This document shows, one piece after another, positions 50,328 through 61,086 of a DNA stretch of 64,000 bases. The notes under the pieces were generated by a model that saw only the letters and a program-made list of their open reading frames with translations, was not told the DNA's origin and made no database searches. Position 1 is the stretch's first letter, and each line of letters opens with the position of its first letter. Both the position numbers and the translations under genes were made by a program. Location: contig OZ037917.1 of the NCBI GenBank assembly GCA_964035575.1, forward strand, positions 806,001-870,000. The letters run 5' to 3'. This DNA is from Rhynchopus sp. YZ270_cl-10 (Eukaryota; Euglenozoa; Diplonemea; Diplonemida; Diplonemidae).

Positions 50328-52585
50328 CTAATCTTCTGCCATAACGTCTTCTGCACCGTCAATGGGTGCGGCGCTGGGGAGCTGGTCGTCATCTTGCATG
50401 TCTTCATCGGCAACGGGCTCGGCAGTGTGGGTGTCCTGAAGGGTTGTGCAGTGTTTTGGAGTTGTGGGCAGTTCCTAGCACATTGTACAGGTAGTGGGTG
50501 TATTTTGATAAATTGTTGGAGTGTAGTTGTGCATTTTATGTTGCATCGACACCTCGCCGAGGTAAGTTCTGTCGCAATGCCTAAAAGGCTGTTGTTCTTA
50601 AAAGAGATAAACGCGACTTCCTAGTTCCTTTGAATATCCAGACATACCTCGATCTCGTCCATGCAGATGGTCTTGTACTGTGCCTGTGAGCTGGATGCGA
50701 TGGTGAGGGGTGTGAGGATGTCGGTGACTTCTGCCTGGCAGATTTCCTGCTCAGAGCAGAGGAGGAGTTGCTCGATGCGTGCAATCGTGAGCACGCCACG
50801 TGCGACAGGCACGCGGAGCTGTGCTGCGGCGCCAGGGCCGTGGACGGGGCGGTCGAAGTATTCGAATGCTTCCAACGAGCGCTGTGGTGAGTGTTGTTTG
50901 ACCAGGTGTGAAGTGTGGTGGTGCACTGTACTGTGTACAGCAAAATCAAAGAAACGTTGGCCATGAGCATAAGCTCAATGAATCACATCAGAGAGATAAA
51001 CTCAAAAGTTGAATGTGAGGACTCTGATGTGAGGGTCAAATATGCTGACGTGTGTGTGTCTCGCTTTTTTTTCGTGTGATCTCCACGCTTTTTGGTCATT
51101 AAGGGTGTGGGTGAGACATACGTAGTTAACGGCAGTGGCTATGCGCTTGGTATCGTCCTCGCCCTCCATCACAGTGTCCTCAGCCTCCACCCTGGGGTTG
51201 AGCAGTTCGTCCTCGATGCGGTTGCGTTCTGCCATCGCGTCTTCCTTCTCGTCGTCAGTCTTGCCCTGGTCCTCCTGGTTCCACTTCTCACGCATTTCAG
51301 CCAGCTTTTCCTGGTTTTCTGCCTTCTTTGCTTCTTTTTGCTCGGCGATGAGTTTGGCCTTTTCCACCTTCTCGGCTTCGAGACGGAGTCTCTTCTCCTC
51401 CTTCTCCCGCACGGAGACGGCCTTGGAGTGGAGGCGCTGCGCGATGCGTCCGGTCATCTCCCTCTTGAGGAACTCATCCAGCGCGTCTGCTGCGCTGTAG
51501 AACTCCAGGACCTCCTTGGGCTGGCCCTTCGCCAGTTCTGTGGCGAGGCACTGTGCGAGCGTGAGGCGCAGCGGTGTGTAGGTGATGGTGCGCTTCATCT
51601 CCGTGGTCGTCTTGATCTCGGGTTCAAGCTTCGACTGCGCCTCCTTGTACTCCTCGTCTGTCATGCCCTCCCTTTCGAGGTCGGGGAAGACCTTCTCCTC
51701 ATGCTGGATCTCCTCGTCGAGCCCCTGCGCAACGACCTTGAGATCGTCGCTGAGCTCCCAGAGGGCAGGGAGGTAGAAGACGGTTGTGGGGTTGCCTGCC
51801 TTTGTGCTGTACTGGAACTCAACGAATTTGTACCAGGTGACAACGTTGGAGAGGTCGAGCCCGCATTGGTCACGCACGGTCGACATGAGGAACTGCACGG
51901 CCTCGGCGTCGTTGGTCGCGTTGGTGCGTCCTCCGTAGCAGCTCACAGCGCCTGTTGCTGCGGCCTTCCTGCCGATGAGGTGCACTCTGGACAGGACGTG
52001 CTGCTTCCGTGCCGCCTCCGCCTGCACCAACCCCGGGCACAGCAACACACGCGCATCGACACCCGACGCATCAGCCGCCACTGCCTCCTCGCCAGATGAC
52101 ACCACCGCCGCATCCGCATCGTCCGTCAACGTGACATCCACACTCTGCCCCGTCAGTGGTGATGTGTTGGGCGGCACCGACGTCCAATGTGCCACGACAC
52201 GCACGAGGAAGGGGTGCAGCGTTCTGCGGTGTGGGTTGCGCGCCTTGTGCTCAATGAGGCGCCGTGTCTTCACGTTGAACGGCAGCAGGTCGCAGGGCGA
52301 CGACGCCTGCGGGGCACGCCCGGCAAGACCGTCCATGCGTGCAGGCGGCTGTCCCTTTCCTCCTTTACCCTGCGGCAGTGGCTTGGCGGGGTAGGGGTTC
52401 ATGCGTGCAGGTGCATGGCGTGGCTGCGGCACTGGCCCAGCCCCTCCCGCAGCACGCGCGACAGGTGCAGGACCAGGTGCTGCCCTTGGACGCGGCACAG
52501 CAGACACAGGCGACGCAGGGTAGCCGTACCCACGCCCTGCAGACGCTCCCTGCCTGCCACCCTTCCCCCCTTTCGGTCCTCCCAT
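50328..52585 (-). CDS. CCAR1/DBC1-like protein, 601 aa, three exons
   Basis: ATG at 52585. Exons: 52585-51122, 50881-50648, 50435-50328. Introns are 240 and 212 nt, GTATGTC...CACAG/TTCAG, both phase 0. A Gly/Pro/Arg-rich start (KGGKGGRQGASAGRGYG) precedes the inactive-Nudix DBC1 domain: LLPFNVKTRRLIEHKARNPH, FLVRVVAHWTS, ARVLLCPGL, VHLIGRK, CGLDLSNVVTWYKFVEFQYS, TVFYLPALWEL. A coiled, Lys/Glu-rich stretch follows (residues ~390-455), then exon 2 RSLEAFEYFDRPVH and an acidic tail. Animal CCAR1/2 bind transcription, splicing and SIRT1 partners. Here a role in RNA synthesis or processing is plausible but inferred. Confidence 0.82.
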
Positions 52586-53951
52586 TGTTCTTTTTGTAAC
52601 GTGCGGACTCTCTAGTGAGGGAGGTATACAGTGTGTGTGGAGAGCTATGTGACTAAATGAGAATATCATCACAACGAAGTGAAGATCAAGGTGATCAAAA
52701 AAAAGTGAAACCCGAGAGCTTACAAAAGCTCGGGAGGAAAAGAAAAATGGGGTTTCAAATCGAGGAGAAAAAAGGGGAAGTGAAAGCTGTTTTTTTTAAG
52801 GCGTTGGAGAGAGATAGGGAAAAAAAGAAAAATGGAACTAAAAAAGGGGGGTTTGGGGGAGAATTTTAAACTAAAAATAGTCGAAGCGAGATCAAGGTTG
52901 TGTGTTGTGTGTATGAAGAAAAAAAAATGTGTTATGTTGCTGGTGTCATCCCATTCAAAAAAAATGCACCGTTTTTTTTCCAGAGAAAACCAGTTCCTTA
53001 CACAAACAATACACACTTTAATGGTGCTCCGGGAGGGGTCGATATTGACAGGTCGCTGACAGGTCACCGACAGGTCGTGACACGTCGCTGACAGGTCGTT
53101 GACCGACTTCCGAAAGCATCATTTTATTTTGTTTTTTTTTTAAATATATTTTGGGGTGCGTGCCTTGCTGCTCATTTTTGGGTATTTTTTTTTTTTTTGA
53201 GTGATTTTTTGAGTGTAAAATCAGAGTTGATTGTACTACTCAATCATCTTGTTTTTTGAATTCGAAAAACCTATTTTAGAAAGGCTGTCAAATTGCCGAG
53301 GCAAATGACTGCATTTCTTTATTTGGGGGGTTTCCCCACCAAAAGGTCCGATCCGTGCTGTCTTCAAGGATGTGTCAATCGATCGGGTGACCGACATAAC
53401 TCTCATCTTTGAAAACTATACAACATCACATTCGCGGGAGGTGACGTCACACACCTAGGGTAGGGAACCCCTGCTGCCCTTTTCGTTTTTTTTTTTTTTG
53501 TTGTTTTTTTTTTAAATTATTTTTTGTGTTGTTTTAAAACCTTTTTTTAAAGCCTGTATTTTCTTTTTCAAAAAATACAAAAAAAAAAAGTTACCCCAAA
53601 CAAAGGGGATTTGCTTTTGTTACAAAAATTGTTAAACCCAAACGACAGTCGCCTTTACACCCCATTTTCCCGATCTCCCTTTTTTTCCAAAGAAGTGTAG
53701 TATACACAGGGAGAGGGGAAAAAGAAGGAAAAAGAAAAAAAAAAACTTGCAAATAAAATAGAAAACTTAAAAGATGAATGTACCGCTACCCTAATGAACA
53801 TTATTTCTTTTTCTTTATTATCTACAAGGATTCTTTCTTCTTTCCTTCTTATTTGTTTTCTCTCCTTGAACATTAAAATCCAAAGAGTTGTGTTAAAATA
53901 AAATCGTTCGGAAGGTCGTTATTTTGTGTTTTTTTTCCTTATTCATCCTAT
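52586..53951. other. gene-free spacer
   Basis: A-rich, then a repeat (53022-53118) with several GACAGGTCG units between GGGAGGGGTCGATATT and GACCGACTTCCGAAAGCAT, and T-rich sequence. A weak hairpin-C-like segment lies near 53763. No gene. Confidence 0.5.
53022..53118. repeat. GACAGGTCG-expanded repeat
   Basis: Same borders as the 55-nt copy at 40959-41013. Here the interior GACAGGTCG unit is repeated about five times with small changes. Confidence 0.75.
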
Positions 53952-55192
53952 TTAACGTGCTCCTCTGTTGCCTCCACCACGTGCGGCACCACCACGTCCT
54001 CCCTTGCCACCTCCACGGCCTCCGCCACGTGCTCCAGAGCTTGGGCGGCCACGGCCACCTCCACCTCCACCACCTCCGTTGCCCTTACCACCCTTGGACC
54101 TGTGAGAAGAATAATGTAGAAAAGGGGGAGGATAACACTAAAACACATTGGGAACTATGTGGTTGGTATTATGCAAAATGCATTAAAAACGATATTACTT
54201 TGAACACCGCCTATTTGTTCAGGGAAGGCACTGCAACGAAAAAAAAAAAAAAGAAAAGTTTATAAGATGACCCTAAGCCTCTCTGTGCTTAGTCACCTTA
54301 TCATATTCGTTATCGCACAGCATCAGCTGCGCTGGCTTCTACAAGTTTGTTGTCAGGGATGATGTCATTTCCCCAGCCGGAGTTCGTAATTTTGGCACGA
54401 AAAAAAAAAAGGGTGAGTGGTGGGTGTGACATACTTGCGCAGCTCCTTCTTCTCCTCGGTGACCTCGTCCTCGGGGATGGGTGCCTGGTAGCCAGCAGCC
54501 TTGTCGTCAAGGGGCTCAAGGGAGAGCGTGACCTTCAGGCCGCAGATGTACTTCTTCTGCTCAATCCTGAGGGGGGTTTGAATGTTTGTATGTTTATTTT
54601 TGTTTTTGTTTTTGCTACTCTGTTTGTTTTGTATTTCACTGTAGTAACTTTGTAAGTTAAGAGGTAGCGCTTTGTTGAGATAGCGACTAAGCGATCCTGA
54701 AGGGATGATTTAATAAAGTAGAAACTAAAGTGTATTTTTTTTCAGGCACGACGTCTAAAAGAAAGGTGGAAAGTACTTCCTCGCCATCAGACACAGGGGT
54801 TATCGAACCCCCCTCCCGGACACCATAATTTTGATCACAACAAATCTATTTTCTCGGTACACATACTTGTCACCTCCTTCCTTGGGCTCGTAGACGTCGA
54901 CCACCTCTGTGCTCTCCATCTCTGTGAGCTGGTGGATGCCCTTCACGCGGCGCTTCACGACCTCAGCGATGTTGACAACAGAGGAGACCGCCTTGCCACG
55001 CCCCTTCACGATGACGGTCTTCTCCTTCTCATCGGTGAAGAGGTCGATCGCCTGCGAGATGTACGTCTTCGTGGGGCGCAGGGGCCCGACACGCAGCTCG
55101 TTCTTGGGCAGGTCAGCCGCCTCCTTCTCCTCAGGGACGTTAACACGCTTGTAGTTCTTCTTCAACTCATCGTTCGAGATCTTGCCGGCCAT
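53952..55192 (-). CDS. Alba-domain RNA-binding protein with RGG tail, 201 aa, three exons
   Basis: ATG at 55192. Exons: 55192-54867, 54566-54435, 54099-53952. Introns are 300 and 335 nt, GTATGTG...CCTCAG and GTATGTC...CACAG, phase 2. The Alba fold is clear: NELRVGPLRPTKTYISQAID, TVIVKGRGKAVSSVVNIAEV, VKRRVKGIHQLTEMESTEVV. Exon 2 gives the AGYQAPIPEDEV segment typical of euglenozoan Alba3/4 proteins. Exon 3 is a Gly/Arg tail. In trypanosomes such Alba proteins bind mRNA, sit in stress granules and affect translation. Intron 2 contains a hairpin-B repeat. Confidence 0.9.
54253..54334 (+). repeat. hairpin-B repeat, long form, inside an intron
   Basis: Full 80-nt form with the TTCGTTATCGC tail, wholly within intron 2 of the first Alba gene. 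Confidence 0.7.
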
Positions 55193-55944
55193 TTTTGTGT
55201 AAAGAATGCGGTTTGCTGTTATGATAATTGTGGGAGGGGGATGCCAGTGTTGGTTTCGTACAGCGAGCCAAAAGTTTAGTACAGTTTAGTACACCTGTTA
55301 TAAAACCACCCTTGTATTAAACCTGCCAACACTGGGGGGGGTGGTGTATGTCATATCTCGATCCTAGGAATGCAGGTTTGGGAATGCAAGATGAAAAGAC
55401 GTTTTTTTATATTTTTTTTTTAAATTCGCAGACAGGTCCAAGGAGAGAATTGTAAATGCAGTTGGGGGAAGAAAAAAAATATGGCTGAAACTCCAAGGCA
55501 GGGAAGGGGACAACCCATCTGCCTGAGAGATAACACCTTTTGCCCCATTTTTTTTCTTCGCTGCAAAGGTTGCTGTTATAAAAAAAAATTTTTGGAAGAC
55601 GAAGTGGACCGACATACCCATCTTTAAAAAGAAAAGACATTTATTTAACAAAGGGTCGTAACAAACACAACTGCGAAAAACAGCGTGCGCATCCCCTTAC
55701 GTTCGCACTCAATAAAAATCTTGAGATTTTTTTTTCTTTGAAACAAAAAGGTTAAAAAATTCACGTTAGCACTAACACCCTCCCTTCCTTAACGATGTAC
55801 ACACTCTGACAGATTTCCCCACCAGAACTGCTGTAATTTCTTTTTCTTCTTTTTTTGCGTATTCTGACAGTAAACCATCAAGAACACGCGGTACTCCCTC
55901 CACCCCCATTCATCCACTCCACCCGTTTCCCCCCTTTCCTCCGT
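55193..55944. other. spacer between the two Alba genes
   Basis: Leader with CCCCTCCCACAATTATC and AACAG upstream of the 55192 start, then A/T-rich sequence. Nothing else recognised. Confidence 0.4.
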
Positions 55945-56877
55945 TTAACGCGCGTTGCCACCTCCGCGTCCTCCACCTCCACCCCCACCACCTCCACCAC
56001 GTCCTCTGCCACGTCCGCTGCCCTTCCCCTTGCCTCCTTTACCTCCCTTCCCTTTGCCACCTTTGCCTTTGCCTCCTTTGCCACTCTTAGGGCGTTCCCC
56101 TTCTTCCGTCCTTTCCCTCTTCCCTTGCCTTTGGCCACGACCCTTGGATTTTCCTTCGGGTGCGTCAGATGTCTTGACGGAGAGATCAACCGGGATGGGC
56201 TCCTGGTAGCCAGGCGCAGTCTTGTCCAATGGCTGGGTGCTCAGACAGACGTGAAAGCCCGACCGAAAGCGTGGCACCTCCACCTCAGCCTCCCCCTCCT
56301 CCCCTTCCTTGAGGACGTACTTCTGTGTGTAGTCATCGGGCACAATCTTCGAGCTCCCGTACAGCCCGCCAACACGTCTCCGCACCGCCTCAGCCACCTC
56401 AACGACTGTGCTCACGTACGCACCCGAGCCTTTCAGCACCACGTGGTCGTGTGCTCGCTGTGGTGTGTATAATGGTTAGAGGACTTCTAATTGGGGTGCA
56501 ATACGCAAAATAAATTATTTCATATACTTTCTTTTCGAGACGAAAAGAAGGCGGGTGCGAAAAATGTACCCGTGCTTTTTTTGGATCAAAGCAAGAAAAA
56601 GTTGCAACAATGTGGTTTGAAATACAAAGTGTCGTTGATAGGGGGGGAACGCCATAAAACGTATGAGAGGTTCTCTGATGGGGGTCTTCTAAAAAAGAGA
56701 GAAAAAAAAAGAGAAAAATGCGTTGAAAATGATCGCTTCTCCGCATACCAAGAGTTCCACAACACGCTTCCGCACCTCCGTGCGCTTTGTGTGGTAGCCA
56801 ATGGTCACTACGTTATCAGCATCCTCTGTTGCTTCGGCGTGCACGGGTTTGTATTTTCGCAGGTCGTGGCGGGTCAT
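55945..56877 (-). CDS. second Alba-domain protein with RGG tail, 213 aa, two exons
   Basis: ATG at 56877. Exon 1 is 56877-56749 and exon 2 is 56457-55945. The intron is 291 nt, GTATGC...ACCACAG, phase 0. Spliced sequence: NVVTIGYHTKRTEVRKRVVE, then RAHDHVVLKGSGAYVSTVVE and AEAVRRRVGGLYGSSKI, a complete Alba fold split by the intron. PGYQEPIPVD parallels the AGYQAPIPED segment of the neighbour. The C-terminus is very basic, first Lys/Gly (GKGGKGKGGKGKG) then Gly/Arg. With the downstream Alba gene it forms a tandem pair, one of each of the two Alba types common in euglenozoans. Their products probably form a heterodimer. Confidence 0.9.
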
Positions 56878-57003
56878 ATTTGGGTGCTTCTTTTTTGTAT
56901 GTGTATCCGCCTCTGTTAGTGTCGTTAAATCATCTAAACATAAAAAATCATAAAAAGCACAACAAATATTTTACTGAAAAGGCTAGAAAATACCCCCAAA
57001 ACA

Positions 57004-57666
57004 CTACTCCTCCACCTCAAACGAAACAAACCCATTAGTCTCTGGGTCTATCGTGACCATCACCACCTTCCCTTCTTCGAAAGGAGTGTTTACCTCGACA
57101 AACGCTTTTTTGCTTGACAGAACACAGGTTACTTCGGAGTCACCGCCTAAGGCTGGGTCCATGAGGGTTAATGTATAGTCTTTGGCGCGTGCATTTGCGT
57201 CGCACAGTTCTAAGGTAAGTGTCTGTGCTTTCGATGTGGGTGGCAGACCGGTCGCATCTTGTTGCGTCTCCCCAAGCCATTTCAGAACATTTTTCTTTTG
57301 TTTTCCGGTCGTAAGCTTGCCCTCAGGCAGCATAAGATAGACTTCCATGATGGAAGCTACCTTCTCCCTCACTGCTGCGAGCCCTTCAGGCGGACAGAGC
57401 ATCGGTGATGCAGCACAGAGCTTATAGAGGCCACGGTACTTCTGTATGATTTGCACCACTTTGTCTTTATGTCCATCCGGTAAATTCTCATCTTGGTGTT
57501 TCTGCAGCCAGGTGCAGATTCGTTCACATTCGGTGGATAATGTCTTCGCTTTCTTCGGGTCGACCTTGCCGTTCAACACAGCACTCTTATTCGCAGCAGC
57601 AGGGGTAGCAAATTTGCCAATAATACCATCGCTGTCAAGCAAAAATTTATCTACACGATCCACCAT
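57004..57666 (-). CDS. unknown protein, 220 aa
   Basis: ATG at 57666. Clean coding pattern without low complexity. Helical N-terminal two thirds (KFATPAAANKSAVLNGKVDP, ECERICTWLQKHQDENLP, KDKVVQIIQKYRGLYKLC) and a beta-rich C-terminus (TLTLELCDANARAKDYTLTL, KVVMVTIDPETNGFVSFEVE). There is no signal peptide or membrane segment. It could be an adaptor with a small beta-barrel, but no family was recognised. It is followed by the Alba pair in the same direction. Confidence 0.7.
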   Translation of the reverse strand: MVDRVDKFLLDSDGIIGKFATPAAANKSAVLNGKVDPKKAKTLSTECERICTWLQKHQDENLPDGHKDKVVQIIQKYRGLYKLCAASPMLCPPEGLAAVREKVASIMEVYLMLPEGKLTTGKQKKNVLKWLGETQQDATGLPPTSKAQTLTLELCDANARAKDYTLTLMDPALGGDSEVTCVLSSKKAFVEVNTPFEEGKVVMVTIDPETNGFVSFEVEE

Positions 57667-58580
57667 GTTGAAAAAAAAATTCAAAAAAAAAAACTCCCTC
57701 CTCCAAAAAAAAAACCCTGAAGGAAGGAGGAGGAGGGAATTTAAAAAAAAAATTTTTTTTTGGGGGGGGGAAAGAGAGGAGGAAAGAGGGGAAAAAGTAG
57801 AGGAGTGAGGGAGATTTTAGTTTTTTTGTACTGAAAAAGAAAAGGGAAAAAGAGGAAAAAATTGGAGGAAAAAAAAAAATGAAAATTTGAAAGATGGGAT
57901 GATCCCGCAAGGGGAAGATAAAGAACATCTTTGTTTAGAAAAAAAAGGAGAAGGGTATTTCCCCCCCTTTTTTTGTTTGTTGTAACAGAACAGAGTGTAA
58001 AAGATCGGAGAACGAGAGAGAAATAGAGTGTTAACGCCCTTTTGTCTCAATGAAGAAGAAAAAAAAAAATGGCCTCAATTTTTTTCAAAAAAAAGGAAAA
58101 AGTTGTTTGTCAGGCTCTTCTTTAATGCTGCAAATACCAATGCTGGGTGGGAGAGGAGGGGTGAAAGGGTGGAAATTAGTTCTGCGACATAAGAGGGGGG
58201 GAAAAAACAGATCGTGGTAAAGTACTTCCTTTCTCAGAAAATACAGGTAAAAAAAATGGCAAATGCAGGCTGCAGGGGTTTGCTTAGTAAGTGCATTTCT
58301 TTTGTTTTTTTATTTATTTTTTGTTGTATCGATTTTCCATCAAATATTGATGTTATTTTAGCAGGCACCTCAATAAATGGCAGACACAACGAAGGGAACA
58401 CAACACAGTATCAGCCTGAAGCACACTTTTATTTAAGTCCACACCCATGTAGCGGCCGCTTTTAGCATGAGTCTGTAAGGACAGCCTTGACTGATCCTTT
58501 CTGTATTAGCACAACGATCGCCTCCACACAAAGCTATCTTTAAGAAAAAAACAAAAAACAAAAAACGAATACATATTCGT
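57667..58580. other. A-rich spacer
   Basis: A/G-rich tracts (57700-57900) on the plus strand, which are pyrimidine tracts on the gene strand just upstream of the 57666 start. Nothing else is recognised. Confidence 0.45.
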
Positions 58581-60413
58581 TCACAGGTCCAACGCAAACA
58601 AGAACCGGTTCTTCAGGTTCACCCCCGTCAGCTTCTTCGCAACCTTGTCAAACCCATAGGATTCCTCCTCCTCTTCCGCCTCCTCTCTCTTCTTCTTCTG
58701 CTTTTCCGCTTCTTCTTTGAGAGCTTTCTGCTCTTCATCTTCCTTTTTCTGTTGTTCTTCTGGTTTGGATAGACCGAGCTTTTCACGTAGTGCGTTGCAA
58801 AGACCGTTTATTTGGAGTGGGGGCAGCTTTTCGAGGAGTGTGTCCACTGAGTCACCACGTTTGTTCCCATCTAAGAGGCGAGCAAGAAGGGTTTGAGCCT
58901 CAGATGGGGGCATGTCGTTGACCATGGTCTGAAGCTCCGGAGGGACAGTGCCTTCGTTCATTGCCTTCGAGGCTTCAACGAGGGATTTGTTGAAAGATTG
59001 TTGGTCTTCTTCTTCCTTCCTGAGTCGTTCTGACCGGGCATGGTTTTGCTGCCGTTCTTCCTCTTCTAAGTCATGTTTCAGCTTTGCCTCGGCAGCTTCC
59101 TTATCATCTTCTTGCTTTGTTTGTTCCACCCTCTTCTTCTTCTCTTCGAATTCATCGGGAAGGATGACGGTTAATGTGAGTGTCAACATTTTCTTCTTTT
59201 TTGAAAATTTCGCGCCAGATACGGCGTCCGCATCAACAGGAAAACGTAGCTCCACTTCGGTGTATGGGTTAGCTAAGTCCTCGTCGTCGATGGCGTAGAT
59301 TGTGACCATTGAGGTTGAGACGTCTACATTGCATTCTTTAATAGAATGTTCGACTTCTGGAAGTGAGATTTTGACGATAAGTTGTGCCGGAACATCTACC
59401 CGGGTTTTCCAGTATGAATTGAGTTCCGGACTGCGGTGGGCTGACCAATCGTACTTCCCTTCAAAAGAAACGTCGACGTACCTCGACGGTGTCTCCTCCA
59501 CTGCGTCATCCTCCAGCCCCTCCCCCTTCGTGCTATTGTAGAATGCTGCTAGGCCTTCTCCAGGTTGAAGCGTTTTGCTCTCCTCGCCCACAACCTCTAT
59601 AAGCTTCTTCTGTGGTGTGGTGATGGTTTCCGGTTTTTTGTCCATCGGGGTTTTCACCGCAGGAGTCAACGAATCCGTCAATTTGATGTCAGCCTCAGGA
59701 ATATCAGTGTTCTTCTGTTTCGTAAGGTTGATCTCATTGTTAAAAGCATTCGTATCCTTCTCCCGAGAGAGACGAACCCTTTGAATTGCAGGAGTTCCTT
59801 TGCATTTGATGTTGGGCTGTTTGTATTGATCGGTGTTTAAGGTGGGTTCGTGCTTTTGTTTTAATCCGTACAAACACATTGCACAGACGAGACGTTTAAA
59901 TTCGTAGTCTGCATCGCATTTATCGAGGGTGAGAGGGTTCACTGCGATGTCGTAGACCATAGAGGGTTTGCCTGCCTTGTCGTTTTCGACACGAGGTGGT
60001 CCGATGCTGATGGGGACACGGAATTGAAGGTCTTTGTTTTTCATGCCACTTTCTTCAGCTTCGTCGTCGGTCATAGGCATGGGTTCTGCAATGGCCTCAG
60101 CTTTGCAGATGTTGATGAAAACCTTCTTCTTTCCCGTCTCATCCGCCGCTTTAATACAGAACACCCCTGTAGGCAAGGTGTACGTCCACGTCCCTTCCTC
60201 GTCAGTGAATATTTCGCCTTCCTTCTCCTTCAAGGAATCTTCCGTCATCGCGCGTTGCAGACGTTGGATAAATGCTGCGTGGGCCTTCGGGTCTTTGCTT
60301 GGGTCGGGGATCTGCTCGCTTCCCATTGCTTCTTTGAATTTTTGCATAAATATCGGGTCGGTGAGGCATTCATCAGAAATCCGTTGAATCTGTTCTGGGG
60401 AAAGATCTGTCAT
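58581..60413 (-). CDS. PIH1-domain dynein-assembly factor (Kintoun/PIH1D-like), 610 aa
   Basis: ATG at 60413. An in-frame start further upstream was rejected because the CT-rich tract lies between. N-terminal helical part (LSPEQIQRISDECLTDP), then the PIH1 domain at about residues 80-210: GKKKVFINICKAEAIAEP, FRVPISIGPPRVENDKAG, MVYDIAVNPLTLDKC, FKRLVCAMCLYGLKQKHEP. A linker leads to a CS/alpha-crystallin-like domain at about 325-435 (QLIVKISLPEVEHSI, EVELRFPVDAD, MLTLTLTVILPDEFEEKK) and a long charged coiled coil. Kintoun/DNAAF2-type proteins help HSP90 assemble axonemal dyneins in the cytoplasm, which fits a flagellate. A general R2TP role (PIH1D1) is the alternative. Confidence 0.85.
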   Translation of the reverse strand: MTDLSPEQIQRISDECLTDPIFMQKFKEAMGSEQIPDPSKDPKAHAAFIQRLQRAMTEDSLKEKEGEIFTDEEGTWTYTLPTGVFCIKAADETGKKKVFINICKAEAIAEPMPMTDDEAEESGMKNKDLQFRVPISIGPPRVENDKAGKPSMVYDIAVNPLTLDKCDADYEFKRLVCAMCLYGLKQKHEPTLNTDQYKQPNIKCKGTPAIQRVRLSREKDTNAFNNEINLTKQKNTDIPEADIKLTDSLTPAVKTPMDKKPETITTPQKKLIEVVGEESKTLQPGEGLAAFYNSTKGEGLEDDAVEETPSRYVDVSFEGKYDWSAHRSPELNSYWKTRVDVPAQLIVKISLPEVEHSIKECNVDVSTSMVTIYAIDDEDLANPYTEVELRFPVDADAVSGAKFSKKKKMLTLTLTVILPDEFEEKKKRVEQTKQEDDKEAAEAKLKHDLEEEERQQNHARSERLRKEEEDQQSFNKSLVEASKAMNEGTVPPELQTMVNDMPPSEAQTLLARLLDGNKRGDSVDTLLEKLPPLQINGLCNALREKLGLSKPEEQQKKEDEEQKALKEEAEKQKKKREEAEEEEESYGFDKVAKKLTGVNLKNRFLFALDL

Positions 60414-60546
60414 TGTTTTAAGGGGAATAAAGGCTCTCAATAGTAGGCCTCAAAGGGAGGGGGTGGGAGAGGGAGAGGGAGGATGTGTAAATAGTTGAGC
60501 TGTGAGAAAACAGGTAGAGGGAAGAGGTAGAGGAGTGAGCATAGTT

Positions 60547-60632
60547 TGAAAATACAAAGCCCTCTCGTGAACAGTGTACCTTGGTGGTGTATGACCGGCT
60601 GTACCGTGGGTGGACACCCCAACTATGCTACT
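60547..60632 (+). repeat. hairpin-A repeat
   Basis: AATACAAAGCCCTCTCGTG then AACAGTGTACCTTGG, and GACCGGCTGTACCG. The G-run arm is shortened (GTGGGTGG). It starts 134 nt upstream of the PIH1 gene start. Confidence 0.65.
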
Positions 60633-60936
60633 CCCGCATGTGCCCTGGATATATGAGGCTGGGTACCCCCTCCCTGGGCAATCCAACATAAACTGTAACA
60701 AAGAGGTGATTAGGCGTAGCTGCGCAGAATGTACTATACAAAAAAAAGTGGTAAAGTGGTACAGGAGGTGTCTTAGTATTACAATCAGGGTTTCCTTTGT
60801 TGCAACCCAACGGAGCCAGCTCTGCTTGCGTCTTGCTGGAAATATGATCAGATTATTTTTGAATTATTTCGAAAGAAAATAGTTCCATCACACCAATTGT
60901 AAAATTTTACAAGGGTGGGCCGGGCGGGGGGAAAAA

Positions 60937-61086
60937 ATGGATTTTATCGCAATCAGCGACGATGCTAGTGAGAGCGACGTCATGATTGTGGACGTCCCTC
61001 GAGGAGAAGAGCCCGAGTATTTCGTCGAAGTGTCCCCCGGACCCCGGACGAAAAAGAGAGAGACGTCGTGTCGGACAATGTTCTGA
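60937..61086 (+). CDS. doubtful small ORF, 49 aa, plus strand
   Basis: ATG at 60937 opens a frame with coding-like composition: MDFIAISDDASESDVMIVDV, then a Pro/Arg/Glu-rich end. VMIVDV flanked by acids resembles a SUMO-interacting motif. It is the only plus-strand frame that looks convincing in a cluster otherwise wholly on the minus strand. The 170 bp that follow have further coding-like stretches in other frames, so it may be the relic of a foreign gene. Low confidence. Confidence 0.25.
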   Translation: MDFIAISDDASESDVMIVDVPRGEEPEYFVEVSPGPRTKKRETSCRTMF

